64,000 nucleotides of DNA from Lepidostoma basale (taxonomy: Eukaryota; Arthropoda; Insecta; Trichoptera; Lepidostomatidae), in assembly GCA_022606425.2 (NCBI GenBank), contig JAHDVF020000661.1:62001-126000 (forward strand), in the 5' to 3' direction. Every line of letters starts with the position of its first letter. Position 1 is the first letter of the stretch. The position numbers and the translations under genes were made by a program. Below are positions 1-10,459 of the stretch, one piece after another. Under the pieces are notes generated by a model. It saw only the letters and a list, made by a program, of their open reading frames with translations, was not told the DNA's origin and did no database searches.

Positions 1-1010
1 TACTGCAACTGAACCATTCCCGAAACATTTCTTGCCAGGACTTTCTTCTTCTCCCGACACTTCGTTTTCCTTTAGTTTTTGCTTGGAAAATCAGTCACAG
101 CACCTCGTATCTATCGTTTCTTACAGTGTGCTAGAAGTATTTCAGTTTCCTGCACTTTATGATTTTGAGGACTTCTTTTTCTTTCTTTATTCGCTGCAGT
201 AGTTAAAAATACTACATATTAATAAAAATATCGTTCAAATTGAACTTTATAAACGAACAAATTTAAAACGTGCATATTTTTTAAAAGTATTTAAAAGTTG
301 ATACGGTTGTTTAAAATTGTAAGTAAACAAAAGAGTATGCAGTGATAATATAATCTCTTAAGCGTCCTAGAGACGGCAAATTCAATTGTCGATGCATTTT
401 TATGAATGACGCTTTTAATCAAAGCCCGGACCGCTACGTAGAGTCGTCACCCAGTAATCTGGTCGCAGGAGATCTGTCTCTCCTTCATTTGTCTGGAACA
501 ATTCCTGTGACAATACTTTTTTCCAGGTTACCCAACTCTCTCCTGGCAATGTGACCAAATAAACTCAATACTCGTCGACTGTCCACGGTATTCTCAGCAC
601 GCCCACTTTTCAGAGGCATCTATCCCGACGTGGTCACGGGATTTCACTGTCCAAGTTTCAGCAGAGTAAAGAAATATTGGGAATATGAGAGTGCGTCTAG
701 TTTTACAGAAGAGGTTTCATTTCATCTCATTGATTTTTCATTTATTTTGATAAACATCACAAACATTACAGACATATAATTCCAGATCGTTTGCAATTAC
801 AATATAAAAAGAGAAGCATTAAAAAAATTAAGCTTAAGAATAAGAAAAAATCATTACATTGATATTGCATCCCTAAGGCAACTCACACTTTCACGAAATA
901 CGTCGACCTCCGAGACGACCCGATTATACACTAAGATTGCCCTACCCACAGGCATAACCATTGGCAGTTGTTTCTGCAGCGCGGCATATGAGAGTGCTCT
1001 AGTTTTAATA
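1..1010. other. AT-rich non-genic stretch
   Basis: No supportable gene. Mostly AT-rich, with a more GC-balanced part at about 420-660. The phrase ATATGAGAGTGC followed by a TCTAGTTTTA-like stretch occurs at 683 and again at 986, so this part contains a diverged direct repeat of unknown class. Short ORFs here have no recognisable motif. Confidence 0.5.
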
Positions 1011-1021
1011 GAACACTAATG

Positions 1022-1265
1022 ATTTTTAATCTTATTTTTCTTCTGCTGAATTTAGGACTGTGTCCTGTTAATTCTCGGAGCCTGTTTCTGGGAAATAGAT
1101 GTCCAACTGTCTTGCCATCTTTTGGATGGTCTTCCTGGAGGTCGATTTCACTATTTTTTTTCACCCTTTTACTTATCACTCTTTCAGAACATCCTATCTC
1201 TAGTAACGTCTTCTCATTCTTTCCCATCGCACGACATCTTCCACATTGCAGTTCTTTAATCAATT
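1022..1265 (-). mobile_element. LINE 3' fragment (tcttct-tailed type)
   Basis: The plus strand reads GGACTGTGTCCTGTTA, then the complement of a degraded RT C-terminal reading frame (minus-strand DHPKDGKTVGHLFPRN). A second diverged copy of the same text lies at 22637-22885. It is read as a 5'-truncated non-LTR retrotransposon remnant. Frameshifts and stops make it non-coding now. Confidence 0.55.
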
Positions 1266-1307
1266 GTATTGTAATTCATTGTAGAGTGTCCAAATTGAGC
1301 AAACATT

Positions 1308-1405
1308 GCTAGTTATTATGAAGATTGAATCGGAGCATGTCCAAGCTTAAACCCAAGTCGCCTGGATCAGGAGGCAAGCGTCCTGTCCTCTAGATCACCA
1401 TCCGA
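1308..1405 (-). mobile_element. tRNA-derived SINE remnant
   Basis: On the minus strand the order is a decayed A-box-like TGATCTAGAGG, then CTCCTGATCCAGG, then a B-box-like GGTTTAAGCTT. This matches the better preserved SINE at 51965-52105. Both promoter boxes carry substitutions, so it is an old copy. Confidence 0.65.
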
Positions 1406-1773
1406 CTGAAAAACATTGCGGCTTTTAACGACAGTCTTCGGAGTGCTTTAAATGGTGAGTAATAAATTTTGTAGATTATTTTTAATTAATTATTTACATG
1501 TTTTTCGGCAAAGTGCGCAAAGAGAATTATACCGAATATGTAATTAAATATAATAAGTTTCCACGCTTATCAAGAATTTCATATCGAGGAGTTATCGTAT
1601 TCGGTTAGAAAATGTAAATTAACTTGCACCTTTGATAGTTTTATCATTAACAATATTTACTTCAGAATGATAAATTTGTGATGCTTTTTATAAAACTAAT
1701 TACACCGAACCAGACGGGATTAAGTTGTCAAAAAATATATTAATTGAATAAATTGAATAACACTTCACTCAAC

Positions 1774-1980
1774 CTTCTTCGATGCATTAATTTAAATTTA
1801 AATTTAAATTTTGTGCATCGAAGAAGATTCTGTCACAACTCTACATGTCTGCAAATCGAAAAATAAAGTGTTGTAAAATACTAAGTGTTTTTCTATTTAT
1901 TCGAATTTCGATTTCAATTTATTAAAATAAAATAAAAACATCTGTAGAATAACTCGTTGCAATTATTGCAACGAGTTATT
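1774..1980. repeat. Two short hairpins
   Basis: First hairpin: CTTCTTCGATGCA at 1774-1786 with its exact inverse at 1814-1826 across an AT-rich loop that itself repeats TTTAAA. Second: AATAACTCGTTGCAA at 1948-1962, a 3-nt loop, and a perfect 15-bp inverse ending at 1980. No gene is attached to either. Confidence 0.6.
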
Positions 1981-2104
1981 AATAATAACAGCAATTTGTA
2001 AATAAAGAGAATAATGTAAGAAAATAAATGATAGCTAGAAGAAAAAAAAAACAAGTGAAGCAAATATCAATTTAATATATTATATATGAGATAGATGCTT
2101 TCTG

Positions 2105-2468
2105 AGGGTAGCCTCACCATCGATGTAGATCTAGAAGGGTTTCCATCGACATATTTCCAGTTTCCGGTTATCTTCGACAACGTCTGCACATATTGTTTTA
2201 TCTTCCAACATGCAGAACCAATCTACCTCTGGTGATATAAGTGGGGAGAACAATCACACTGCTAAATATGATCGCTTCAAAGATCGAAAAAAAATTCTTA
2301 TTGATGAAACAATTCAAACACTCCAAATATTGTTTATATTTAGATTCGTTTGCATCTTACTTGTTCACGTTTTACAACGTTGATGCTTTCTTCCAAATCG
2401 GCGATGTAAATGTTTTTTTATATTTGTAATGTTTATTTGGTTGAATAAACAAATTTGATTTGATTTGA
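2105..2468 (+). mobile_element. Interspersed repeat Z with (TTTGA)n tail
   Basis: The text around TGGTGATATAAGTGGGGAGA recurs at 15785-16527 and 24189-24447. All copies end in a tail of TTTGA or TTGA units following AATAAAC. The tail suggests a retroposed element in this orientation; no coding capacity is visible. A related, more diverged piece may lie at 41330-41515. Confidence 0.55.
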
Positions 2469-2625
2469 TAACGGAATATTTCGTCTGTTGAGGACTCTAT
2501 ATCACAGAACCACTTTTGAGTTTGCTCCAATCCAATGAGTTGTATAGGACGCTGAGGACATTGAGATCTCTGAAAACCATTAGTAATGTTGCTTATAAAC
2601 TCTTCAAGACCACGAAAGTAATCAT
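2469..2625 (-). mobile_element. LINE reverse-transcriptase thumb fragment
   Basis: The minus strand reads FRDLNVLSVLYNSLDWSKL followed by a GSV segment and SP. This is the region just after the RT catalytic domain in many LINEs (consensus like LRTLY.SLVRS.LE..SV.WSP). A second copy at 30150-30365 reads RDFRDPNVLRVLYYLLVQS and is closer to the consensus. Broken by stops. Confidence 0.5.
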
Positions 2626-2761
2626 AATGTATTCATGAATAATTTAATTACTGACGGGAAAAACTATAAGTGTTTACTTTATTATTTCCGTTTTGTTATC
2701 AATGTTCTAAATGTCTAAAAATATATCTCTTTTATTTATGGTATAAAGCGGGTATTCCCAA

Positions 2762-3208
2762 TAGGAGTGGGAAAATGAATCACCTCAGGGATCTGATCTG
2801 AACGGTTCCGTTCAGTAATGTGACTCGTTTTCATAACTCGCGGCTCATCATTTTGAGTCGTTCATAAAAACGAACTCCTGAAATGAGCTAAAAAAAGGTC
2901 AAGGTCGATTTCTTTATCTACTAACCGGAAGTAGTAAAATTGGACGATTATTGGCGACCTTTGTTTTTTTTAGCTCATTTCGTTTTTGTGAACGACTCAG
3001 AATGATGAACCGTGAGTTATGAAAAAGAGTTGGCTCACTTTGCTGAACGATATATTCAGCTCACAAAAGAGTCGACTCTTTCGCAATAATATACGATTCA
3101 GTCAACGGATATTTGAGCTGCCGCTCTTTTTTTGTGAATCATCGCTCACTCGCTCATCAAAGTGAGTCGACTCTTTGAGTTAACTCGTGAGCGGATCGCG
3201 CATCCCTA
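2762..3208. mobile_element. hAT-type MITE with 8-bp TSD
   Basis: A 447-bp non-coding element flanked by a perfect 8-bp direct repeat ATTCCCAA (2754-2761 and 3209-3216), the duplication length of hAT elements. Its ends are imperfect inverted repeats (TAGGAGTGGG at the left; the right end reads TAGGGATGCGCGATCC on the other strand). Inside, the left half (TCATAACTCG ... GAGTCGTTC ... AAATGAGCT) is inverted in the right half, giving long subterminal inverted repeats. No transposase ORF; it would depend on a hAT transposase in trans. Confidence 0.85.
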
Positions 3209-3384
3209 ATTCCCAACTATATTTTATCAACTATGGCTTTAGGCATTGAGTAATATAAAGATTGTACCTGCTTTCGCGACTGAAACCAAAGCATGGAGTT
3301 GGCAAACGAATGATGAAACCACAAAATATTTAGGTACAGAAAATATCTCTTAGAATAATACATGCTAAGACATGTTATCAAGCA

Positions 3385-3545
3385 CCCATTATCGATCCTG
3401 ATTCAGAGGAACACTTCGGGCCACACAAATTAAGCCCTTGCATAAACTAACAACCCACCAAATCACCTTCCCAACAATGTTCCCATCAGATGTAAGAGCT
3501 GAGCCTCGCTTAGCCAGAAGATCCAAGTCCAAGACATTTTATAAA
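3385..3545 (+). mobile_element. Jockey-like LINE 3' fragment
   Basis: Contains the text ACACTTCGGGCCACACAAATTA, then ATGTTCCCATCAGATGTAAG and a short TCCAAG-type tail. It matches the 3' part of the longer copy at 29195-29640, whose protein is readable. Truncated and non-coding. Confidence 0.65.
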
Positions 3546-3626
3546 ACATCGTCACGAATAATACATTTAATTATTTTTAATTCCATGCCTTTATAGAAAA
3601 GTATCTTAAGGTGCTATTTTCTAGGG

Positions 3627-4010
3627 CAGTGGTCGGCAAACAACGGCTCGCGAGCCAAATGTGTCTCATTCACGAATGACTTAATCATTAAAAAAAAAAA
3701 AAAAGTTTGACAAATTGTTGAGAATTTGGAATCGTGCTTGAAATTAAAAACAATAGCATATATTATAATTCTGACCTACCTTCACATTAAAAGTGATAAT
3801 ATTTTAATTGTCAATAAAAATATAATGTTATCAATAAAATAGATAATCATAAAGAACGATATCTAGTTTTATTCAGTGTACATTTTTAACCTAATTTATA
3901 AATGAATAAATTTTGATCGGAAACGAAAAAAAAAACAGTATTTGGCTTTCTTCTATAATAATAATCATAATAATATAATAATATGCAAACTTTTTTAAAG
4001 TGCCATTTTT
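3627..4010. mobile_element. hAT terminal fragment in AT-rich DNA
   Basis: CAGTGGTCGGCAAACA followed by ACGGCTCGCGAGCCA is the classic terminal text of a large animal hAT subgroup. The opposite end and a TSD were not found, so only the left end is supported. From about 3675 to 4010 the sequence is simple AT-rich with no gene. Confidence 0.55.
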
Positions 4011-4016
4011 GTGATG

Positions 4017-4830
4017 TGATAACGAGTATGTGTTTATTTAATTTATATTCCACGCTTCCACCGTTCTTTTAAATAACTGTAATAAGGCACGTAAAATAAT
4101 CAAACTTCAGCAAGAACTTCAAAATGTTTTCAAATAAATTATTCAAATTGACAATAAAGTTTCAAATACATTGTATTGTATTTCAGGCAACAGAGTAAAT
4201 GGTGCACTTAAAGTTGTCATCGCAAACAAAATCCTATCCAAAAAAGCTAAGATGGCAGTGTAAAATGGTGTTTAAAATTGTACTGCCCCCTTTGTATCCA
4301 AGATTTTCCAACCCTTTTGACAATATCATCGGTCCATCTCATCGGTGGCCTTCCGACACTTCGCCCTCATTTTTTCCATATGTCCAAACCAAACCCTTTC
4401 ATTATTTTGTTCATAACACATTCATTCGCACCACATTCACTTCTTATACTTGCATTTGACACTCTATCATATACAGATTTGCCACAGATTCGTCTTAGAG
4501 ATTTATTCTACTTTCATCCTTCTTTTGCCAGTTCCATGCTTCACCTCCATACACAAGGGTCGGCACAAGGACACCATTATGCACTGCCACCTTAGCTTTT
4601 TTGGATAGGCTTTTGTTTGCGATGACAACTTTAAGTGCACCATTTACTCTGTTGCCTGCCTCAACCCCTTTAAAACATTATGTTATTTGAAATTTCATTG
4701 TCAATTTGAATAATTTATTTGAAAATATTTTGAAGTTTTTTCTGAAGTTGGATTGTTTAAAGTGCCTAATTACAGTTATTTAAAAAGAACGGTGGAAGAG
4801 TGGAATATAAATTAAACACAAAAGTCCGAA
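4017..4830. mobile_element. Head-to-head inverted LINE-A / SINE-X duplication
   Basis: Two arms of about 260-270 bp face each other. The left arm (4017-4290) carries SINE-X body text, then plus-strand LINE-A coding text VNGALKVVIANK. The right arm (4570-4828) carries the same in reverse order and orientation. The centre (4290-4560) is more LINE-A sequence read on the minus strand (WNWQKKDESRIN, then degraded). The arms are diverged by scattered substitutions, so the inversion is old. Confidence 0.7.
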
Positions 4831-5130
4831 TCTTCCAGCTGACACGTGTACCATAAACAAGAACTGTATTTGTTACGTTATTTTTATTTTATTATATAAT
4901 TTTATATCATTGTATTTTAGATTTATATTGTGGACGTTGGACGACCGAAATGTGCTTAGGAGATGCCTATCGGTGGCAATGAGGTTCGCAACCCATCACA
5001 CCGCGTCTCCTGCGGGGGCAAAAAGAGAAGGAACGAGTGCCGCATCGGTTAAAGTGTGGCAGTCCATTCTTTCTGCCTACTCCTTCAGAGAGACGGCGTA
5101 ATGGTTAGTTAGTTAGCTAGTTTTTTCATT
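4680..5130 (+). mobile_element. SINE-X copy with LINE-A tail
   Basis: About 450 bp: a body (GGATTGTTTAAAGTGCCTAA ... AAAAGAACGGTGGAA), a middle block (GAGGTTCGCAACCCATCACA), and an end matching the LINE-A 3' terminus (TCCATTCTTTCTGCCTACTC), finishing in TTAG repeats. Other copies lie at 5455-5910, 7045-7475 and 47940-48105. Sharing a LINE 3' end is how SINEs borrow LINE machinery, so this is inferred to be a non-autonomous partner of LINE-A. Confidence 0.6.
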
Positions 5131-5189
5131 GTAGAAGTTTATTGTAAATAATGAAAATATTTTTTTTTGTAATAAATCTTTTTAAAATA

Positions 5190-5405
5190 CAACACCAACA
5201 ACAACAACAAACCACCACACCGTTTCTCCGCAGGGGTAGGCAGAGAGAATGGACCGCCACACTACTCTATCCTGACATACCTCTCTAGATTCCTCCACAT
5301 TCATACATCGTATCATACACGCACGTCGATTCTTCCGGCTTCTGACATGACCAACCTTAAACATTTGATTAATTTGGTCATGCCATGTTTTCCTTGGTCT
5401 GCCTC
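5190..5405 (-). mobile_element. LINE-A 3' end, TTG-tailed subtype
   Basis: The minus strand encodes HVRSRKNRRACMIRCMNVEE and then VWRSILSAYPCGETV, followed by a (TTG)n tail seen as CAACAACAACAA at 5198-5210. It belongs to the PCGET subgroup, as do the copies at 43554-44335 and 56628-57125. Truncated at its 5' end. Confidence 0.7.
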
Positions 5406-5454
5406 GACCTTAGTTTAACTAAATATACATTTTTATTTATTTTCATTAGTTTTT

Positions 5455-5910
5455 ATTTGAATAATTTAACTAGCTAACTAACTAACCATCACGTCGTTTC
5501 CCCGAAAGGGTAGACAGAAAGAATGAACTGCAACACTTTAATCGATGCTGCACTCCATTCTTCTCTTTTCGCCAACGCGAGAGACGCGGTGTGATGGGTT
5601 GCGAACCTCATCGCCATCAATAGGCATCTCCCGCGCACACTTCAATCATTCAACGTCTACATAATAAATCTAAAACAAATTATACAAAATACAATGATAT
5701 AAAATAAAATAACACATAAAAATAATTTAACAATTAATGTTCTTTTAGATGGTGCACTTGTCGTCAGCTGGACGATCCGGACTTTTGTGTTTATTTAATT
5801 TTTTATTCCACTGTTTTCATTTTAATTAGGCACTTAAAACAATCCAACACCAGCAAAAACTTGAAAATTTGATTGAAGAATTTATTCAAATTGTCATTGG
5901 AACAAAAGAA
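5455..5910 (-). mobile_element. SINE-X copy
   Basis: Starts with a TTAG-repeat tail (TAACTAACTAACCATCACG on the plus strand), then the LINE-A-like end, the GGTTCGCAACC block and the body with CAATCCAACACCAGCAAAAA. Orientation is opposite to the copy at 4680-5130, so the two form a spaced inverted pair. No coding capacity. Confidence 0.6.
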
Positions 5911-6191
5911 AAATTTATTTTGACACCTGTCAAAATTATTTTTATAAACGAAAAAACTTGTATTATTTTAACATCAGAAGAGTGAAAACGTATTTTGTGT
6001 CACAAATAACTATCACAAAGTGCGGCAACAATCAAATTGACCAAAACAATTCACTTATACAAGAAATATCTCCAAATTGACAGGAGCACCACATGAATCA
6101 AACCATAATTTAAAGTATTTGTTAATCTGTTAGCCATTATATTTAAATAGATGAAATTGATTTTAAGTGATTAAAATAATCTAAAATTCAA
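5911..6191. other. AT-rich spacer
   Basis: No gene, promoter or repeat family recognised; AT-rich sequence between a SINE-X copy and an M element. Confidence 0.4.
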
Positions 6192-6541
6192 TAATCAATT
6201 GTATCTCAATAGAGATGAAGATACAACAAGGAAACAGAATATGGTTGATCGAGGTGTTTACAGGACTTATAACCTGTCATTGGTTGGGTTATGCGTACGC
6301 TTTATGGAATACAACATTCCCCATTCCACCTTTTTTCTTATGACCACCATGTCTGACAAATTTTTGGAAGTTGTATATATGTTAATCTGTAAGACCACTC
6401 TTTACATGGTAGTTATTTCAATCTACACACTAACGCCATTTATGAAGATCGTATTTTTAAGCACTAAGCAGAAGATCTTTTTAATGCAATGTGAAAGGCT
6501 ACCGCCATTTAGCGCATCTTCGTATCTATTGAGATACAATT
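6192..6541 (+). mobile_element. M element with terminal inverted repeats
   Basis: A 350-bp element starting CAATTGTATCTCAATAGA and ending in its inverse, TCTATTGAGATACAATTG. Inside, GTGTTTACAGGACTTATAAC and TCATTGGTTGGGTTA are shared with the other M copies (15340-15600, 32214-32625, 33690-34020, 40495-40640, 45870-46225, 61141-61605). The continuous ORF across it (6199-6543) is absent from the other copies, so it is not a gene. Non-autonomous element; superfamily not assigned. Confidence 0.7.
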
Positions 6542-6892
6542 GATTCTTGAATTGATAGCCCGCAATGGGTGAAATCCAGTTGAGCGTCTACAAGTATTTG
6601 TATACATTCAAAACGATGTAAAAATCTAAAATTAATTTTTTTTAAATATGTAATATATTAAGAATACGTTGTATATTAAGAAGAGTATACATAATAGAAA
6701 GAAGTAGTTGTTTGAGCAGAAAATTAATCCGGACGAATCATAACAAAACGAAAATCTGACTTGATTATTATAACTTATTGCATCCAGAACATCCCCTTAG
6801 GCTCTCAGATATATCATAGATTTATATCTAAAACATTTGCATAAAAAACTCTTTAGTGAATTTGATTCTCCCTAACTAACTAATCATCAAGC

Positions 6893-7045
6893 CATTATAA
6901 TGGGTCGCCACACAGTTCTTTCCTGACATACTTCGCTTGCTTCCTCTAAATTCATGCATACCATGCGGGCACGTAGATTTCTCCAACTCTTCATGTGCCT
7001 AATATTTAATATTTGATTTATTTGATAAAGCAATGTTTCCCTAGG
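6893..7045 (-). mobile_element. LINE-A 3' fragment
   Basis: Minus-strand text for the RRACMxRCMNVEEA region and the preceding TWHDQI-like region, without its usual tail. It directly adjoins the TAAC repeats of the next SINE-X copy. Confidence 0.55.
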
Positions 7046-7050
7046 TCTTC

Positions 7051-7083
<33 letters not shown>

Positions 7084-7475
7084 CATCACGCCGTCTCCCC
7101 GAAAGGGTTGGCAGAAAGAATGGACTGCCACACTTTAATCGATGCAGCACTCAAATCTTCTCTTTTCGCCCCCGCGAGAGATGCGGTGTGATGGTTTGCG
7201 AACCTCATCGCCACTAATAGGCACCTTCCGCGCACACTTCTATCGTTTAATATCTACATAATAAATCTAAAACAAATTACATAAAACACAATGATATAAA
7301 ATAAAATAACAAATAAAAATATATTAACACATAATGTTCTTTTAGATGGTGCACTTGTTGTCAGCTGGACGATCCAGACATTTGTGTTTATTTCATTTTT
7401 ATTCCACGTTATCCACTTTTTTTTAATTATCTGTAATTAGGCACATAAAACAATCCAACACCAGTAAAAACTATA
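7045..7475 (-). mobile_element. SINE-X copy
   Basis: Six TAAC units (7050-7080), then the CATCACGCCGTCTCCCCG end, the GCAACCTC/CCATCACACCG block and the AT-rich body with CAATCCAACACCAGTAAAAA. Same structure and orientation as the copy at 5455-5910. Confidence 0.6.
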
Positions 7476-7483
7476 TGTCTTCC

Positions 7484-7965
7484 TAACTAACTAACTAACC
7501 ATCACGCCGCCTCCCCGAAGGGGTAGGCAGAAAGAATGGACTGCCACACTTTTCTTTCCTGACATATTTCTCTCGATTCCTCAACATTTATACATCGTGT
7601 TATGTATGCGCGTCGATTTCTCTGACTCCTCACATGGCCGACATTCAATATTTAATTTATTTGATCGTGCCACGTTTTCCTCGGTCTTCCTCTATTTCTA
7701 GTTCCATTTACATTGTAAACATATAATTTTTTTACCATTCTTTTTCATTCATTCTTTCCATATTTCCAAACCATCTTAATGATCCTTTCATTATTTTGTT
7801 CATAATACCATCATTCGCACCGCATTCACTTCTTATATTTTCATTCGACACTTTATCATACACAAAATTATCTGCACATTCGTCTAAGAGATCTCATTTC
7901 TACTGCATTTATTCTACTTTCATTCTTTTTTTGCCTGTTCCATGCTTCGCTTCCATGCATAAATT
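7484..7965 (-). mobile_element. LINE-A C-terminal fragment, TTAG-tailed
   Basis: Begins on the plus strand with a TAAC-repeat tail and CATCACGCCGCCTCCCCG. The minus strand reads through the RRxCM, GRPRKTW and WFGHMERM-like motifs up to WNWQK text near 7950. Frameshifts are present. This is the 3' third of a LINE ORF, downstream of the RT catalytic core. Confidence 0.65.
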
Positions 7966-7984
7966 TATATGTCTTCGTATATAT

Positions 7985-8125
7985 CTAAAGGCGGTCACAT
8001 TCGAAGTCGGAATAATCTACGTGCGTGCATGGTACGATGTATGAAAGTAGAGGAAGCCCGAGAGGTATGCCAGGACAGAGCATTGTGGCGATTCGAAATG
8101 GCGTGATGGTTAGTTTGTTAGTATA
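7985..8125 (+). mobile_element. LINE-A 3' end
   Basis: Plus-strand text TACGTGCGTGCATGGTACGA, then GAAGCCCGAGAGGTATGCCA, ending GGCGTGATGGTTAGTTTG. A very short 5'-truncated copy facing the previous one, so the pair forms a tail-out inverted arrangement. Confidence 0.6.
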
Positions 8126-8980
8126 TTTCTTAATTCTTCCCTCTGATAAGAACTCATTAATAACAATAAATTCAGTGACAGAGAAAGTACTGGAATTTTC
8201 TAAGGAGCTCAATCAATCTAGCGTCGGCCCAATAAAATCTAAAATGATTAATAACGCAAAAAGTCGCAGTACGAAAAAAATGTAAACGAGTTAGTTGTAA
8301 TAACTTGATAATAAAAAGAACGGTTCCCAATAAATACACCGGAGCGGGCCATAGTTAAACGTTATCACTATAAAAACCTGACCCTACCCAATCTAAATTG
8401 ATCGAAATTTATATCGCGGATACACTCACTATTAATATGCAGAATATCTATGAATCTATGTACCATAGACTCGCTCGAGTCCGTCTGGAAGAGTTGTCAG
8501 GCAATAACGCCGCAGCGCTGCTATGCGGATTGCCGACTTCCTTTGTTTGGCGCAGCAACCTCAATATAAATCGTTTGGCACAGGCGTGTTTATTTAATTA
8601 ATTTTTAATAATTAATTTTATAGCACACCACGATACAAAACAAACAAAAAAATAATTTAAATAATACGTATAATTAATACTGCGTTTTGATTTATTAAAA
8701 TTATTAATAAAATAAGAGAAAATAATAAAATAAAAAAAAGATATATTTTTAAATTTTAATGTTTTGTTTAAGTAAACGAATCATTTTATTTTATATATAA
8801 GAATAAATAAAATTATTTTTTGTATATAAAAATGAATGTATATTTTCGTGATGAAATTAAGTTAAAATGTTTGTTTTTATTTGTAAGGTGTTATTTGAAG
8901 CGCAGCGAATTTTTGAAGTATTTTTTGTAAGTAGTTTGATAGTTCGATATTTGAATGTTTTGTTGCAAAAAGAATAAAAA
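8126..8980. other. AT-rich stretch upstream of the GC-rich block
   Basis: No supportable gene. A small GC-balanced patch at about 8460-8590 (CAATAACGCCGCAGCGCTGC) stands out; the rest (8600-8960) is extremely AT-rich. Confidence 0.4.
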
Positions 8981-8984
8981 AATG

Positions 8985-9290
8985 TGTGCCGTTCGCTGAT
9001 ACGAGTGAGGAACATCCCACGTTAATTCTCGCCAATGGCGGCGCGCGGTGAGCTCACCTCGAGCCAATGGCGCGGCCTGGAAGTGAGCTCATGGCTATTT
9101 GCGGCGCGCGAGGGAAAGATTGGCGGGACGGTGCGAGCCGCTACGCCATGTGAGCTGTTAGTCCATTTTGAATATAGCAATAGCCGATAGCGTCGCTGGT
9201 GCCCGCTAGACTCCGCGCCGGCCGCTCTGTTTACAAGCCCCAGCGTCTCAGATTAATGCCAAAGCGATCGCGACCAATATATTATGTACA
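8985..9290 (+). promoter_or_regulatory. GC-rich promoter-like block with CCAAT boxes
   Basis: A sharp GC rise in an AT-rich window. CCAAT occurs at 9032-9036 and 9064-9068 within CCAATGGCG contexts, and again at 9274-9278. A TTGGCGGGA E2F-like site is at about 9120. ATGGC/GCCAT (the Pho/YY1 core) occurs four times between 9030 and 9150. Together with the downstream splice-donor-like site this suggests a housekeeping or developmental promoter on the plus strand. Strand and function are inferred. Confidence 0.5.
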
Positions 9291-9574
9291 CGTATGAAAT
9301 GCATATGACCCGTAAAAGTACAACCCCTACCGCGGAATCAGAGGGAAACCACGGCTTCCATAGAAGCTCCAATAAAGAGCTGTTTATCAAACTGCCCCGT
9401 CTGAGGATAGAACGCCAGTTACCAGGCGCGCCTGCCCGCGGCTACAAAGTGAAAAGTTTTACAGTGGACGCGTTGAATTTAACAAGTGTCGACGTTTCGG
9501 CGTCCGTTTCGATCTCCTCCTCGCGGGCGGACGGCCCTATTTCCACGGCGCCGTGCGCGTTGGCAGCGACATAG
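9284..9574 (+). CDS. Unrecognised 96-aa ORF in the GC-rich block
   Basis: An ATG at 9284 opens a 96-codon frame ending at a TAG at 9572. The product is basic in the middle (KLPRLRIERQLPG) and rich in Ser, Val and Ala at the end (SVDVSASVSISSSRADGP). No domain is recognised. It lies in GC-rich, apparently single-copy DNA between the CCAAT-box block and the splice-donor-like site at 9873. It may be an upstream ORF or part of a 5' exon rather than a protein; GC-rich DNA has few stops by chance. Confidence 0.25.
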   Translation: MYTYEMHMTRKSTTPTAESEGNHGFHRSSNKELFIKLPRLRIERQLPGAPARGYKVKSFTVDALNLTSVDVSASVSISSSRADGPISTAPCALAAT

Positions 9575-9870
9575 CGCCTTTTAGTTTTTTTATATTATTA
9601 TTTTACATTCGCGCGAAGTGGGCGAGGTGCCATCACCCGAGACGATAAAACGTAAACAAAACGAACGCCCGAACAAACTTTTTTAAATTTTGAAATTCGA
9701 ACGCCGAACAAACTTTTGAAAAAAAATATATAAAAAAAAAACTAACGTTTTTTTAAAGTGCATGTGATTATCTGTGTCCGTGTAAGTCGACGGTAGTCGA
9801 TCAGTGCATGTTTGTGTGAGCGGTTTTATAAGTGACGTGAGCTGCCAAATAGTTTGCGGTTGATAAAACA

Positions 9871-9880
9871 GAGGTAAGAA
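9871..9880 (+). other. Candidate splice donor of a 5' exon
   Basis: GAG|GTAAGAA is a near-consensus 5' splice site, with the exon ending at 9873. It follows the GC-rich block and a run containing an arthropod-initiator-like TCAGTG at about 9801. A non-coding first exon ending here is the simplest reading. No matching acceptor was identified in the window. Confidence 0.45.
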
Positions 9881-9889
9881 AGTACACAC

Positions 9890-10345
9890 CTTTTAATTCC
9901 TAGAACTCTATCCCAATTAGCGAACCACAAGACACTCGGGTCTAAATATTCAAACAAACAAAATAATATATCCATAAAGCAATATATGCTTAACAAATTT
10001 TACAATATAATTTTCCAAAGATTTTTCCAAATAATTTCCTCCATTTGGCAGACAGAGCTACGCTTCATACGAAAACTCCACTCGGAGACATGTATTATGA
10101 GACAAAACATGTTTATTCCAATAGAATGTGCGAATGCAATCATCTTGCATCTCTCTCAAACAACGCTATTTTTAACTGAATTATGATCATATGGGGTTTT
10201 CACAGTGCAGTGCAAATATTTAAATGTTTAAAGAGCCGTGTACGAGTATATGAAATACAACAGTTTTGTATCATTTTTCATAAAACAAATCAAATTACAA
10301 CATATGTAAAATAGAATATAAAATCATTAATATGGACGGAAAAGT
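9890..10345. other. AT-rich, intron-like stretch
   Basis: Follows the candidate donor. The ORF at 9986-10186 shows no motif. Nothing else supportable. Confidence 0.35.
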
Positions 10346-10352
10346 CTCGTAA

Positions 10353-10452
10353 TCTAGAAGCTTTATTATATTTTATGGGTATGACATATTTCGTCTTGCT
10401 AAGGCATTATCAAACGTAGACCCATAAAATATAATAAAACTTCTAGAAAACA
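10353..10452 (-). repeat. J-family foldback with hammerhead-like hairpin
   Basis: Arms CTAGAAGCTTTATTATATTT and the inverse AAATATAATAAAACTTCTAG enclose a core reading on the minus strand TTTGATAATGCC, a loop, and a GAAATATGTCAT-like end. Consensus of the family over many copies: TTGATAATGCC-loop-GGCGAAACATGTCAT. The GAAAC-palindrome-GUC half of a hammerhead is kept, while the CTGATGA half is TTGATAA. Confidence 0.6.
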
Positions 10453-10459
10453 GCCTTTT

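Noticed and set aside
6199..6543. 114-codon ORF as a membrane protein gene
   Set aside because: It spans an M element from one terminal repeat to the other; the other M copies do not keep the frame.
7045..7085. TAAC/TTAG runs as telomeric repeats
   Set aside because: Arthropod telomeres are TTAGG; these are 4-base units, short, and always at the 3' end of LINE-A or SINE-X copies.
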